This document shows, piece after piece, positions 32,831-46,229 of a stretch of 64,000 nt of DNA. This DNA is from Hyperoplus lanceolatus (lineage: Eukaryota > Chordata > Actinopteri > Uranoscopiformes > Ammodytidae): NCBI GenBank assembly GCA_026929865.2, contig CM049403.1:10020001-10084000 (forward strand), read 5' to 3'. A program made the position numbers and the translations under genes. Each line of letters begins with the position of its first letter. Positions within the stretch are counted from its first letter, which is position 1. Under the pieces are notes generated by a model. That model did not search any database. It was not told where the DNA came from and was given only the letters and a program-made list of their open reading frames with translations.

Positions 32831-35800
32831 TTTATTGTGTACAAAAAGTCATTCAACAGTGAAAACTGACATTTGGCATGCCCCCTCCCCCCACAGTAAC
32901 AATAACGGATCTCCATTTCAGTGATTAAAACTTGGGTGTTAATAGTTCTCAACAGTGATATCACAGTCACATCGACACTGTGGCAGAACTAGTCAGACCC
33001 TTCACTTAAAAGTCCCTCCAGGATCACATTTGTTTTAGGGTTAATACAGTAAATCTTCTAAAAACCCATCCCATCTTATCCCAAAGGGATTTTTTTTAAC
33101 CCAAATCAGCCGAAAAATATGTTCATGCATATTAATATGCATCAAAGGGTAAAGGAAAATAAACGATTCCTTCATGTAGGAATTGTTCTTGAGATTGGAG
33201 CTTATTTGACTAGGGATAAAGGGTTCTTTATCAAATTAAATGTACATTAAAACTGCAGTTAAAAAGCTATTAAAAATATTGCAAGGATTGGTTGAATTTG
33301 CATTTATTCTTGTAAATTTAAATATTAAGAATTCCTGGAGGGACAGAATTGCCACTGTATATTATATGATATACAGGACATTTATATAAAACTTACAATG
33401 TCTCCAAAATATAAAGCTATCAAAAATCCAATCAGTATAAACTTAATACAGTCTTGAACTGCCACTTTATCCATTTAATGTTTTTAAAAGTTGGTAACAT
33501 CAATTACTAGACAAGAAAATGTTTGTGCCGAAACAACTCAGAAATGGTTTTATCTTTTTCTCACTTCAAAGTTAAGACTTTTTAACTCAGAATCCTGAAA
33601 TATATTTAATGTTATTACTCTGTTTAGGTCATAAACACCCAACCTTTATCACCCCTGAAATCCTACACACAAAAAAGAAATGAAATATTTCATTTATACA
33701 ATTTGATTACATAGAAAATAACTATAGAAAAATAACTAGCGATGTAAAGCACAGCATACAAAACACACACAAAAATAGTATCCCAAGATGGCACACAAGT
33801 TGTGAGAGCAACACTTGTACAATGTACTGTCATTTAAAAAAGGCGGCGAGAGCAGTGAGATGGAGGTAATGCAATCCATCACAATATCACTTCATACACT
33901 GTCATGTAATCAAGTGTTGCTTTCACTGTTTATCTTGTGTGTACTTAAAAATAATTGGAGGCAATGTTTTGTCAGTTAAAGATTTCAGATTGATAAATCC
34001 AGCCACAAGGCATTCTTTTAAGCACATTATTTCATCAGCCTAACTGTTGATCAAAACAACAGACCGAAGACTTCCTCCAGTTTAAACTGTGGCTACATTT
34101 TTGCCACTAAGGGTTTTAAGAGCAGCAATGTTACTCTGCATGTCTGCCACGAGAAACGTGCTAGCAGAGACATTGTTGGCCAGTCTGTCTCCATCACCAT
34201 CCTGGCAAAGAAAATCTGGTGACTGTGACAGGTAACCCATGAGATAATTAGTTTTATGGCTGTAAATTTGAACACTATGCCCTTTTCATTCAAGAAATGT
34301 AGAAATGCCCATGCCTATGAGACACTCGTCATTAGAACTGGTTGGCTGAACGGTCTCTAGTCTGCAGTGTGGTTCCATACACATTACTGCCAGTTACCAC
34401 ATCAATGTAAAGTTTCAAATCTCTCCACTTCTCTGTATGCACTAGAGACAGGAAGTGTGTTTGTGGTCTGGTCTGCAGCCCTTTCTTTTATGGGCTTAAA
34501 CGGACTGAACTACTAGCAAGTCTGAGGGTCACATATTTTAAATAGGCAGACTGAATTAGAGCTAGAACGTCAGTTAACCCTGAACTCGCACTGATAAAGA
34601 GGCAACTGTTGCAAAAAAAAAATAAAATAAAATAAAAAAAATCAGTTACTTCCTTTCACCGTTCCACATCTTACTAAAGTTTGATTTGTTGCAGTACTTC
34701 AGATTTTAGTGTGAACTAAAAGGTTTTCATTCAAATATCTTTTTGTTTACAATCCGATGATAACTGGCCACGCCTACCGACACAAAGCCCTCTGCTCCTA
34801 ATCCTATCAGGAAACCAAAATGTCTACCATGAGCTCCCAGGGAGTACAACAAACTAGCAGCTTTCAGCATTTACAAAACTGCTGATGCCAACATGCAAAA
34901 AGGCTAAATATTTTGTTGCCATTTCTGAATGAGTCTCTTCTCAAATAACTGCTATCATATATCAAAGGCTGTCAGTCAAAATGAGCCTGTAGTGTGAGTG
35001 TGTGTTCAAGGAAAACATTACACTGCGCTGACAACTCGTTACCTTTCCTGTCTTTCCAATTGCAGGTGATCAGGATTCTGACTGCAGGTCAAGTATTAAC
35101 CAAAAGTGTTTCTTAAAGTTCAACACTTGCCACGTTGGTGCAAACCACCTATTCATTTTCAAGAAAATGTCTGATAAGGAAGTAAGTTATCCAACCAAAT
35201 TGCACAAGTGTGCATCATATCCACAGGCTTTCAATTAATAAGTAATTTTACTGCATTTCTATGCAGAACTTTCAAAGGAAGACATATATAAAAAAAGAAT
35301 AAAGGTAAATGTGCATCAGGCCAAAATCTATCTGAGTAACCACACAAATAAAAGTTATATAGATGGGGAACACTTGAAGACCTCTTGGTCAGAACGGTCT
35401 TAATTTGGAGGGGAAAACCCCAAGTGATTCATTCATTTTGTCTTTGTGGCCAAACGGCGGAGGTCCTTTATCTCTAGAACGCATGACAGATTCTATTTGT
35501 ATTTCTTTACATTCGTTACACATTAGTTTCTACTGTGCATGAAGGAGGAAACCAAAATGCTCACTGCACAAGAATGGATAATGGCTAGTTGAATAAAGTA
35601 TCAACATGTAAAATACTATTAGTAGTTGTGGGAATATTCAGCTGAAGACTAAATACTTGCATCCATCATCTGTGCGTGATCCACAGATAATGGCATTTCT
35701 ATTAATATTTATGGAAATCATTCAATAAAGCAGATCCAGAAATGCGGATGGCAGTAAAAAAGTTAGTCCATTAGTCCAGAAATGTATATATTGTCCTGAA

Positions 35801-35912
35801 CATTAAAAAAAAATGATAAAGCAACAGACAGGATCATGTCTGAACGGCCCTAGAGAAAAAATATATATAATAATAATGGGGAATTAAAATCAATCGAGAG
35901 AGCAGGAAGGCT
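32815..35912 (-). other. lmnb2: Long predicted lmnb2 3' UTR, about 3.1 kb
   Basis: After the TGA at 35913-35915 the minus strand runs without coding signal to an AATAAA (TTTATT at 32831-32836 on plus) with a GT-rich stretch beyond it. Long 3' UTRs are usual for vertebrate B-type lamins. The extent is inferred from the signal alone; earlier sites are possible. Confidence 0.45.
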
Positions 35913-38900
35913 TCACATGACGGCGCACTCTCTGCTTGACCCCTTGCCCTGAGGGAAAACAAAAAAGGTAAAGATTATTCATTTCTCTCTCTAACATTAT
36001 GAATTTATAAGTCATCTTTCTTACTTTGAGTCGATTTAAAAAACATTTAGATAATAATTTGTTTGACTAAGAAGTTTTTGTGGTGCAAATAAACATCTGA
36101 CGGCAATCAATCGACCATGTTAGCATTTGTAAACAAGGGTACCAATGTTTTACATTTTAGCATTACAGTACAATTACAGGGAAAAGGTTGAAACACTTAA
36201 TTACTAATCAAGCTATTTGATTAATTGAAGAGTTAAATGGTTGAATACACACACAAGATGAATTATGCAAGTATTGGAGAATAAATGAAAATACAAAAAC
36301 ATCACGCAAATCCTCAGAACACGAGTGAGTTTCCCTAAGGCCAGCTCACTAATTAACAAAATGTAGTCAAAAGAACAACATTCTGGAATAAGTAAAAGGT
36401 GAACAAAGTACGTCCACATAAAATGAAATGGGGAGAAAAAAAAACTTAGTTTGAATGCCCTTAACACAGGGAAATGTGTCAAGAAAAATAAGTATACTCA
36501 CTTTTTGTACCTCTTCTTCATCATCATCATCTTCCTCTCCATTCTCTACCTCCATCTGAGTCTTGGTGACACTCCTTGTGGCCACCTCCTGCAGGACAGT
36601 CAGTCAGAACACATGATTAAAAAGAGAAACAACATACTGCCAGGCAAGTGTCCTCGCCATGGACAACACACCAGAACAACATTCAATAGCAAAATGTAAA
36701 TGCAGATAAAACAAATCTACTTAGGTATGCATGGATGTCTTTACCTCGCTATCAGCATTGATCAAAGTGGTAACTATTTCATTTCCTGTGCCCCAGGAAG
36801 CCTGGCTCTTCCACAACAAGTCAGATGGTGGACTGTGGGCCACGCCGGCATCAGCAGACCACACCTGTATACACAAACGGTGCAAGAAAATACATCATGT
36901 AGTCAAATAAACTTTTTACAATTAACAACTTTACGGAACTTTACAAATCTGCATGTCAAATTGTAGTCGATACCATAGAAGTCAGTGTTTTGCTAATTCT
37001 ATGACTTTCACAATGCAGATTTTAAATTTAAATTGCAAATCAAAACAGTGAATTTTAATTTGTATATTAGCCTGCATTTAGAAGGGAATGTCTGAGAAAA
37101 TCAAAATCCATAAGAATAAGTGTGCGAAAATGTGTGTTTGTTTTTTAAATTAACTGAACATTAAGGCCTGGATGCAAAATGATACCAGCGAAACAAAGTT
37201 GATAAAATAACAAATGTTATGATTGATTAATAAAAACACAGAGCAACACACACACTTCAAGTTCATGAACCTTACCGTGACTGTCTGCCCAGCTTTGAGG
37301 ACATATTTTGGGGAGAACTTGTAGATAACCTCTTCCGCGTCGTCAACCTGTCTTTTCAGCCTCCAGTTGCCTAAAGGCTGGTCCTGCAAACCACAAGAAA
37401 GTGTAACGTACAAATATAGAACCTTTTATCACAAAACCTATCAATACACACATACACCTTTTGGCTGGTTTACCTTACAAGATCAACATTTCCTGGGGTC
37501 AAACTTAATTCCTTTCATATTCAGTTTCTGCTATCAAAATGTGACACTACTACTAATCACCAACTGTCCGTCATCTTCATAGACTTGGTCACACACCTGC
37601 TCAGTATCATTGGTCAGTGTGACTGCATTTCCATCCATGTCAGTGGGTGATATGGTCACAGCTCCACTAGCGGTGGCCTCTTCAGACACCAGCAGCTGGC
37701 CTTCTCCTATTCCCATTTCTGACACATCCTTAGCCTCCGCTTCCACTCTCTTCCTCTTGGAAGTGCGAGAGGAGGAAGATCCTGTTACTCTGGAGACGGT
37801 GACTCGGGAAGATGGGCTGGGGGACAGCTTCAGTCTGAAAGAAGCACACCAGTCACCAGAGAGTTAATGGCTATCATCCACTCAATATATATTCTATATA
37901 TACAATATATTCCAAGCAGACGACTCTCTTTCCTTGAGAAACACATCTTGATATTTCACACTGTTTGTAGTAGTATGTATCCTAGGCCTACAAGTGTGTA
38001 TAAGCGTGTTGTACCTGTGCTCCTCTCCCTCCAGCAATTTCCTGTATGCATTGATCTCCATATCCAGGGCCAGCTTCACATCCAACAGCTCCTGGTATTC
38101 ACTGAGCTGGTAGTTCATCCTCTCCCTCAGTTCACTCATCTCCTGTTCTTTTCCTTCCATGGCGCGGCGGTGCTTGTCTCTATCCGACGACAGAATTTCC
38201 TCCAGCTCCCTGATACGATCCTCTGAGGCAGACGACTGGAAAAAAAAACACACACACACACACACACACACACAACAATGAGCAACGCAAATAGGCTGAA
38301 TGGCAAAAGTAACTGAAGGTACTGTAGTACATGTGAGAGTTGTGGACATAGTTTTGATGTGCGTATGTACAAGGTACTCGGGGCAGAGCCGCTACTCCTT
38401 TGCGTTGAAAGGAGCCAGTTGAGGTGGTTCGGGCATCTGGTAAGGATGCCCCCAGGGCGCCTCCCTAGGGAGGTGTTCCAGGAGCGTCCAGCTGGGAGGA
38501 GGCCTCGGGGAAGACCCAGGACTAGGTGGAGAGATTATATTTCCACGGTGGCCTGGGAACGCCTCGGGATCCCCCAGTCAGAGCTGGTTGAAGTGGCCCG
38601 GGAAAGAGAAGTGTGGGGTTCCCTGCTCAAGCTGCTGCCCCCGCGACCCGATTTCGGATAAGCGGTTGAAGATGATGATGATGATGATGTACAAGGTGTT
38701 CATACCTGTTTCTGCAGGGCGCTCAGCTGATATCCAAGGCTCTCGATTCTCATGCGGGACTCCTGCAGCTCCTCCCTGGCCGTTCCCATTGCTTTGTCAT
38801 TTATCTCTGAGGACATCTTGGCATTATCCAACTAGAAGGAGACAGACTCTGTGAGAAAGATTTCTTTGCACATCTTTGGACAGTATGGAGCCAAATCAGA

Positions 38901-41900
38901 TGCTTCTCCGCTCAAGGACAGCAACGTTTCAAGGGGGAAATGGAACTGGAGCATATTGGTAAATGTACAGCCTTTACTACAAGCAGACACACATTTCCAC
39001 ACAGCATCAAAAATCAAATGATTTCCTATAGAAAGCTCTGCGTGAGAATCGGAGCTAAGATAAATAAATTGTCTCTCACCTTGGACTGGAAGGTTGTCTC
39101 CAGTTCGTCCTTATAAACAGAAACTTGCTCATCGTGTTGCTTCCTCAGGTCCTGGTGGATTAACAAAAACCTGATTAATACTAATCCCTGAATAAAAGCC
39201 CCCTAGGTGATGTCGCAATCTTTTATATGGTATTTTCAGAAAGAATGCATGTTTCTATATTGTTTCATTTGCCCAACCCTACCAAAGACATACCAACAAC
39301 AAAAGCTGCACTACGTTCATCCCCAAACATACCTGTAAAGCTTGTGCCAGTTTGAACTCATAGTCATGTCTGACTCCAGAGTCAACCTCCACTATTCTGC
39401 TCTCCTGATGACGCCGGGATTCACGCACCTCCTGAACACAAGGAACAAAGCTGGCTGTGAAACTGGAAGAAATTCTCAATGCCACAGAACTTGAACAGGA
39501 TTAGTCTATCTATTAAAACAATCGTTTAGCTTATGGTTATAGTAGACATGCTTATCATGGAGAACATAATTGTGCCCTAAATGTTAAATTTGAACAGAAG
39601 ACATTAAAATATATCTAATCAATAGTGAATACACAGCAGTTTTTAATGTATAACCAATTATAAAAGTCAGATTATATTCATCCTTAGTGGTGGTCAGTAT
39701 GGAAACAGTCGTCTATCATGGTATCATTTTGCCAATCCACACTACACCTTTTGTATCAGATAGTTATTTTGCAATGCAATGAAATAAATTGCAAAGTATC
39801 TAAACAAAAGAATGACAAATTATATAAATTAGTTGTCAATGCCATTTGGGAAGTCCGACTAAATAAGCAGTTTCCTTTGGGATCTGGTAAAACAATCATG
39901 CTCCTGTCATTGCCTTACCTCTTCAAACATGTTTTTCCTGAATTCCAGGTCTTCACCCAGTGACTGACAGCGGTTCTCCAGGTCCACACGCATCAGTGTC
40001 TCTGCCTCCAGCTGGCGCTTAGCAATAGCATGGCTGTCCTCTGCCTATACACCACGCAAAACCAACAGCAATATTAGCACATGGACATTTTGTCACTTCA
40101 TCGCTTGATGATTGACTGACACAACAGCTGCAAAACGTGATAGAAAAAAGCTGAAAAGATTTACACATCAGACTGGGTTACAAGCCTTTTTCGGAAAGAA
40201 TGGAGAAGTGCAGCGGGATGAACAAGGATTGTTCTTTCATTGTTATCTACTGCTCCTGAATTTGTTTTGTTACAATGCCATGTTGTTTATGTCTTTCTAC
40301 ACATTCTGAACCAGAAAGTACACACCTTAGCCAGCAGGCCCTTGACATCAGCCAGCTCTGCAGTCAGAGCAGCGTTGTGGCTTAGAGCTGTAGCAAGATT
40401 AGCTTCACTCTTGTTCAGCTGAGCTTCCAAACCACTGGCCCTGGACACCGCTGCAGCAAGATCACTATCCTTCTTCTTAGCACTGAAACACAAGGACAGA
40501 GGAAGGAGACGTTACTTATTGCCTACAACTGGCAACTGGTCCTGATTCTAATTCCTTGCCTGATTTTAAACAATATGCGTTTGGGAGTCAGGTGTTCTGT
40601 ATCATCCTACCTGCGGGTGGCCTCTTCCAGATCAGACTGAGCCTTGCCTAGCTCTATCTGGAGCCTGGCTCGCTCTCTGGCAGTTTCATCCAAAACCCGT
40701 CGAGCATCAGCTAGCTCTGCCTCGTACAGGTTCTTCAGACCTGACACCTTAAGAGAGGACACACAAATTCAATGGTTGAAGAAAAGAAAAGACAGAAATA
40801 TACAAATTCAGTGATTGACTTTCAATATATTCCTGAAACTCATGTGCACAGTTTAAATACATTTAAAAATAAGTGGCGAAAAATATACAAAACAACTTTT
40901 ATCATGTACCACTTTATTTCAACAAGATAAAACAATACTGTTTGAAGGTTTGACTGAATTCAGAACATCACTTATTGATCACTTGTGTTGTGCGTCGCCC
41001 CATTAGAATGTGTGGTGGCTCCCGACCTGCGGCAATGGATAGATTGACTTTGTTCCGGCTGTGATACAAAGTTGGCTGGTTTTCTGTTAGAGCAGCCCAC
41101 TAACAGGGGTTTGCTTTGGTAAGCTAGATGTCTAAGGTCATATTAACACTAATAGTCCGCTTCCTTGGCGAGCACCAGATGTAAGTAAAGATACATTGTT
41201 TCGTTTACAGATGTTTCAGTTTGCACTCACAAATGGAAAACTCAACTAAAAACGGAAAAAATTATAAACAAAAGTCACACAAATGCTGTTCCATTAATGG
41301 TCAGACAAAAAAAAAGACAAATCCCCGCAAGTTTGCCAATATCATACATCATGGAGCATCAGCAGGTTATTCTCATGCTGGTCTTAACATGGAATCTATT
41401 AAATACTATGTTTCCTGTGATTGCTGTGATGTAGGGATGGCCATTTAGACTTTTTTCTTTAACAGGTTAACCACCAGAATTAACGGTTATTAACCGGTTA
41501 ACTGTTAAGATTTAATGTATGTAATGTAATGTTGTATAGTGAAATACATGAAGCATTATAGCAGGGCTCCCAACCTTTTTTTTGTTCCAAGGACCGGCAT
41601 ATTAATTTTAAAACAATACAGGGACCAGTAGCAAATTTAAATGCCTACATTTTGACATTCACACGGCAACTTAGTCTGTTGTGAGAAGAGGTCTAATGTG
41701 CGAATGTAGGAGCAGAAAGTGCAATAAGTGACTGAAAAGGGACATTTACACACACACACACACACAGGCTTAGGGGATGGGTAGCCTACCGAAACCTGGT
41801 GCTAAGTAGTGTTGAGCACGGGGCAACATTTTGCAAGACCGTAATATTGATAAGCTCCGATGTTATCAGTACTGCATAACGATACTTAGTTAACGCTTTT

Positions 41901-44763
41901 GTTTATGACGGATTTTCGCTGTTGATCCTGGCACACAATCATGGCAGACCTGTGTCTGTGCAAGGGGCGGGCACTCACTGTCTGGCTGTCTGTCACTCCC
42001 TCACACTCACTGAGACGGTGATAAATGCAGGACAGCATCCACCTCAAGAAGGCTAATGCTAGCGCTATGTTAAGCTAGCGGGAGCCCACACTGTTAATTC
42101 AATTATACAAACATATGACACGGGAGTGTTGTGACCATAAGTTGTGACTGGCTATCTTTCTGGGAGCGTACCATGGACCTATTATAAAGTTGAGAGTAGC
42201 CTACACTACTCATTTCATTCTTTACCGACCGTTGGCATTCTTACATCCGGTTTAGCGATATCAAAATAAGAGTCCAGATTTCAGAGAAATTAAGATATTT
42301 TTTTTTAACCATTTAACCTTTAGTATTAACCGGTTAAAGATCTTCTTAACGGTTAACCAGTTAACCATGGACATCCCTAGTGTGATGTGGTTCACACCAG
42401 TGATGAACCATCCCACCCCAGAGTTCACTTGCAAATGGCCCGAGAGAGACCAACTCTTTCAAGTGGACCAAACTCCTGTTGTTTGGTTAACACTACTGGT
42501 CTGGGACTGCATTCCAACCAACCCAAACGAATAACACATGGAGGTTAAACGCTTCAGGGTTTGGTTTAACTGAACTAAACAAGGCTGGTGTAAACGTGAC
42601 GTAACAGTAACACTGATATACATCTCTAGCTTCAAAGGGTCCACCCTCCAGCAAATTCCACCTAAAAGTCAAAGAACTAGAGCAGGTGTAGAGGGATAGG
42701 GGGGTCGGGTTGGAATGTGTTTACAAAACACAACCGACATATTCTACTTATGTAAAATACAGCGTAAAATATAGAGTGGTATCGAGGCTCAAACACGCCG
42801 ACGCACATTCTAGTGAAGCATAGGTGATCATCGAGACAAATCGTACAATGTCTTTGTATGAGTTTACACCCAATACAATATAAAAAAAAACACTACGCAA
42901 TATGTCTTTAAATTCAAACAGATATTTAAGCACAGTGAACCTGACTTTTGCTTAGTGTTTGCACTCAGACACGCAACAGTTCTTCTACAGAACCAGATTT
43001 TAGATGGACATTGTCAGAATGATGCAGAGATCAGATTAACTTGTTGAACCTTTCTTAATGAGTTGCACAGTTATTTGCTGCAGCTAAGTTTTAAAGTGAA
43101 ATAAGTCATTGGCTTTCAAAGAAAATTAGTATAAAATACAATGTGAGCTGGGTAAACAGTTGTTGAAGTATGGAATCCATACATACCTAAAATAACTGGT
43201 TTGGATTCCATACATAACTAAAATAGGATAGTTATTACGTATGGAATCCCCACATAACTTAAACAATTTTTTTTTTCATTTAACTTTTATTTATCCTCGA
43301 GAGACCAAATAACCGTTTGCCCAGCTGGAGGCTTAGGAAATTGACTGAACTGAGCTGAGAAATAACTGAATCCATAGCCGGATTCATTAAAGACGTGTGC
43401 TTGTACAGCGTTGTGGATAATGACAGGAATTCTTTGCTACTACCACTCATTAGAGGGGAATCATGACACATAAGTTCTCCAATGCTGGGGATATACCACT
43501 AGTAACAGCCCTTTGAGAATGCATTAACATACACTCCACACATAACTTCTGTTTCAACATAAATGAGTCAACAAAAGTTACACTTTCATGTCATTATTCT
43601 CATGCAAGCAGAAGAATGCATCATGTTTTCAAATTATTGCGGTTAACTTTTCAAGTACAACCAGTGACTCACACGCAACTTTTTATCATTCATATCAGAA
43701 AGAAAAAAAAAATCACCATTTGGACCTGGATATTCAAAAAAAATTATGAAGCAAGTCACGCAACGCATAACATTAGAGGAAATTGCGGTTAGCTTGGTAC
43801 TGTTTTTACAACCCATCCTTTTTTTCTATTTTCACATATACATATTCAGTAGCGATGTTAAGAAAATATAACACATAAGGGGTATTTCAATTAGCATTTC
43901 GTGTAGTTTAAGTTATGAGTTTGTGTGGGATTGGGGAAGTATTTTGTTTTTCCTTTTAAAAAACAATCATAGAATTCTTTGAAACTTCTTGGGAGGATGT
44001 ACTTTTTTTGTTCGGCAGAAGTTTCACTGTTTTTCTTTTTCTTGTGTGTTATTTATTTTCAAAGAAAACTTACGGTACTTATGCGATAGGAAACAGTCCA
44101 AACTAAAATGTCATGAATAGGTGACCTTATTTTACTGAAACATGATGTAATGCTTCAAGTAAATGTAGGCTAGGTAAAGCACATTTCCCTTCATAATGAA
44201 ATCTAATAGCTCGCCTCATATTAATAGATTGGCGCGCATATCCCACTCTCTGAGCCCCTCCCAATCCCGCTACGTTTGAACACCGATCACCAAACGCAGT
44301 GTTGTTTGATACAAATGGAAGTCTATGCATTTGTGTTGATAAACCAGAGGATAAGTCAACACACTAATTATAAGAAGTGCTTCAAGTTTAAAACATTTCA
44401 CGATTCCTCCTCGAAGACATTTGGGGGTGATGTTTATTAGCCTGAATCACGAGAGACTTATTAAGCCAAGTGGTCAGTGGCTGAGGCTGCACGCGGATCA
44501 GTGCTTTGAGTTCAACATGCTTTTTGTAGTATGTTTTTTGTCACACTCACCTCTCTTGTAGTCACAGTCTCTTTCTCAGACACTTTGACCATCAGCCGGT
44601 TGTTCTCCAGTTCCAGTGCCCGTACACGGTCGATGTACACGGCGAGCCGGTCGTTGAGGTGCTGCAGGTCTTGTTTCTCCTGCAGGCGAGAGATCCTGGT
44701 CGGGGAGAGAGGCGTCGAGGCCGCCTTTCGGCCAGATTCACGGCTCGGGGTAGCAGTAGCCAT
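35913..44763 (-). CDS. lmnb2: Lamin B2, nuclear lamina intermediate filament protein
   Basis: Thirteen exons, 5' to 3': 44551-44763, 40611-40747, 40326-40482, 39919-40044, 39333-39431, 39080-39151, 38706-38831, 38015-38235, 37597-37834, 37276-37383, 36745-36864, 36502-36588, 35913-35948. They total 1740 bases, 579 aa. The head (1-23) has the mitotic CDK1-type motif TPLSPTR. The coiled-coil rod (about 30-385) runs from [20 protein letters not shown] to [20 protein letters not shown]. The tail has SPSPSSR, the nuclear localisation signal KRKR (410-413), the Ig-like lamin tail domain (about 430-545; [33 protein letters not shown]), an acidic EEDDDDEEE run, and the farnesylation box CAVM (576-579). 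[20 protein letters not shown] and [13 protein letters not shown] favour B2 over B1. Intron 1 (3.8 kb) holds a hAT-like element and intron 7 an RTE insertion. Confidence 0.94.
38248..38275. repeat. (CA)n microsatellite in lmnb2 intron 7
   Basis: Alternating CA preceded by an A9 run, just upstream (transcript sense) of the exon 8 acceptor. On the transcript strand it reads (TG)n then a T-rich tract before the AG. Confidence 0.9.
38376..38686 (+). mobile_element. 5'-truncated RTE-clade (Rex3-like) LINE tail with 11-bp target duplication
   Basis: The open frame reads [20 protein letters not shown], then [16 protein letters not shown] and LKLLPPRP, the C terminus of a very common fish LINE protein. 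It is followed by a GATGATGAT tail. The flanking ATGTACAAGGT at 38365-38375 and 38687-38697 is an exact target-site duplication. It lies in lmnb2 intron 7, antisense to the gene, about 10 bases from exon 7. The clade is from memory of Rex3 tails. Confidence 0.85.
41432..42379. mobile_element. Non-autonomous hAT-like DNA transposon with 8-bp target duplication
   Basis: It begins TAGGGATGGCCAT and ends ATGGACATCCCTA. Subterminal GGTTAACC / TTAACCGGTTAA motifs occur in inverted arrangement at both ends. The flanks CTGTGATG (41424-41431) and GTGTGATG (42380-42387) agree in 7 of 8 bases, the size expected for hAT. There is no transposase frame. A second element fragment (CAGGGCTCCCAACC... at about 41572-41660, resembling another hAT end) lies inside. 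Located in lmnb2 intron 1. Confidence 0.75.
43277..43308 (-). repeat. LINE 3'-tail fragment matching the LINE at 49.5 kb
   Basis: This 32-base stretch is identical to 49507-49538, inside the 3' untranslated tail of the minus-strand LINE below. The sequence on its right then diverges, so this is either a short dead insertion or a different element sharing the tail. Confidence 0.7.
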
Positions 44764-45654
44764 AACGGTTCCTTTTTAACAACCCGGAGTTTGCTTCAAC
44801 ACGCCGTAAGCGTCAGAAAACAGACGTACCTGCCGTATTCGTCAAATGAAGGACACGGGGATAGTTTTATCCACTAAATTAACGATACTATGACAATCAA
44901 TGAGTAGCGCGCGCGTGTGCACTGTCTCAGTTGCCCTGAAACAGTGATGTGATTTTCAAGATGGCGGACACCACTAAAAGGACCGGACCGCGCCAAAAGC
45001 AGAGGACGCTTCCTGTCTCGCTATGGTTGATGGGAAATTGGAGACAAAGAATGAAATAATCTGTTATCATCATGGTTATCATTACACCCTCCACTCCTTC
45101 ATTTATGACATGGGCTACTGTAGTCGGCTACAGTGACAGTATAAACTTTACAAATCAAGTAAAGTATCCAGGGACAATTACACATCAGAATGATCTAGCC
45201 TAATCATACAATGAACTAGCACATAATTAAATAGTTGCCTAATAGGCCCATAATATGAACAACTAAATCAGCATAGTTGAAAACTTACTATTATAAAATG
45301 TTATAAATATTTTAATATTGATACAAATAAAGAATTGTGCGTGGGGCGAAAGCAAATTAAAAAGTTTTCCTGGCTTGAGTGTTTTTGATCTTTTTCAATG
45401 CCTGTAGAATTAATCTAATTATTTTGAAGTGCATGTGCACCTTATAGTTCAGCCAATCAGCGAGGGTTAACATATGCATAATTAATTTGAAGGACATTTT
45501 AAATTTATTTATTCGTATTAAGGAAGATTTGGACATTTTAACAATGTTCTAATTGCCAGTATTTTAGTTTTCAATATTTGCAAGTCCAGAGTATGCTAAA
45601 TCTTACCTAATTACAGCTGGACCACACACACACATGTGTCTTTTAAAACTTGAA

Positions 45655-45733
<79 letters not shown>

Positions 45734-46229
45734 TAATAATAATAATAATAATAATACTATATAATAATAATTGAAATCCATTTGTAGGCCTATTTTAAAG
45801 TGTGATCATGCATGCCATTTTTTGATTAAGGTAGCTAACATAGGCTACTTGTTTAGAAACAACTGTAATTTACATTATTTAGGCCTATGGATGGCTTATG
45901 AATGAATAAATACATAATCTCCTTTGTAATTATTATAACCAGTAGGCCTATGTGGATTTTTTAAATGCCAGTCCTATTCCTTGTCCTATACTGAACGTTT
46001 ATTCTTGCCTCAGAATGACTTGATAACATTTATGGCGGTTATGTGGGACGACTTAGAGCCATACTATATAAAAGCCAAGTCAACCAAGTCCCCTTTACCT
46101 GCTGAAATTCATTTTTATTTTACTGAAATCATCCATGGCACCACACCGGCAGGGGCGCTGCTTTGTCAGCTTCGTAGACGTGTCTTCCGGGTCAACCCTC
46201 TCATTTCGCAGCATCGCTCATGCTACAGT
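44764..46229. promoter_or_regulatory. Head-to-head intergenic region of lmnb2 and rpl36
   Basis: The first 200 bases hold the lmnb2 5' UTR and promoter. AAGATGGCGGAC at 44958-44969 is a YY1-type core element, and GCGCGCG lies near 44909. The middle is AT-rich, with a dispersed repeat at 45440-45570 and an (AAT)n tract at 45656-45771. An ETS-like CTTCCGG near 46187 precedes rpl36. No coding exon was seen. Confidence 0.55.
45656..45771. repeat. (AAT)n trinucleotide microsatellite
   Basis: About 38 near-perfect ATA/AAT units with one TGATAAT interruption, between lmnb2 and rpl36. Confidence 0.97.
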
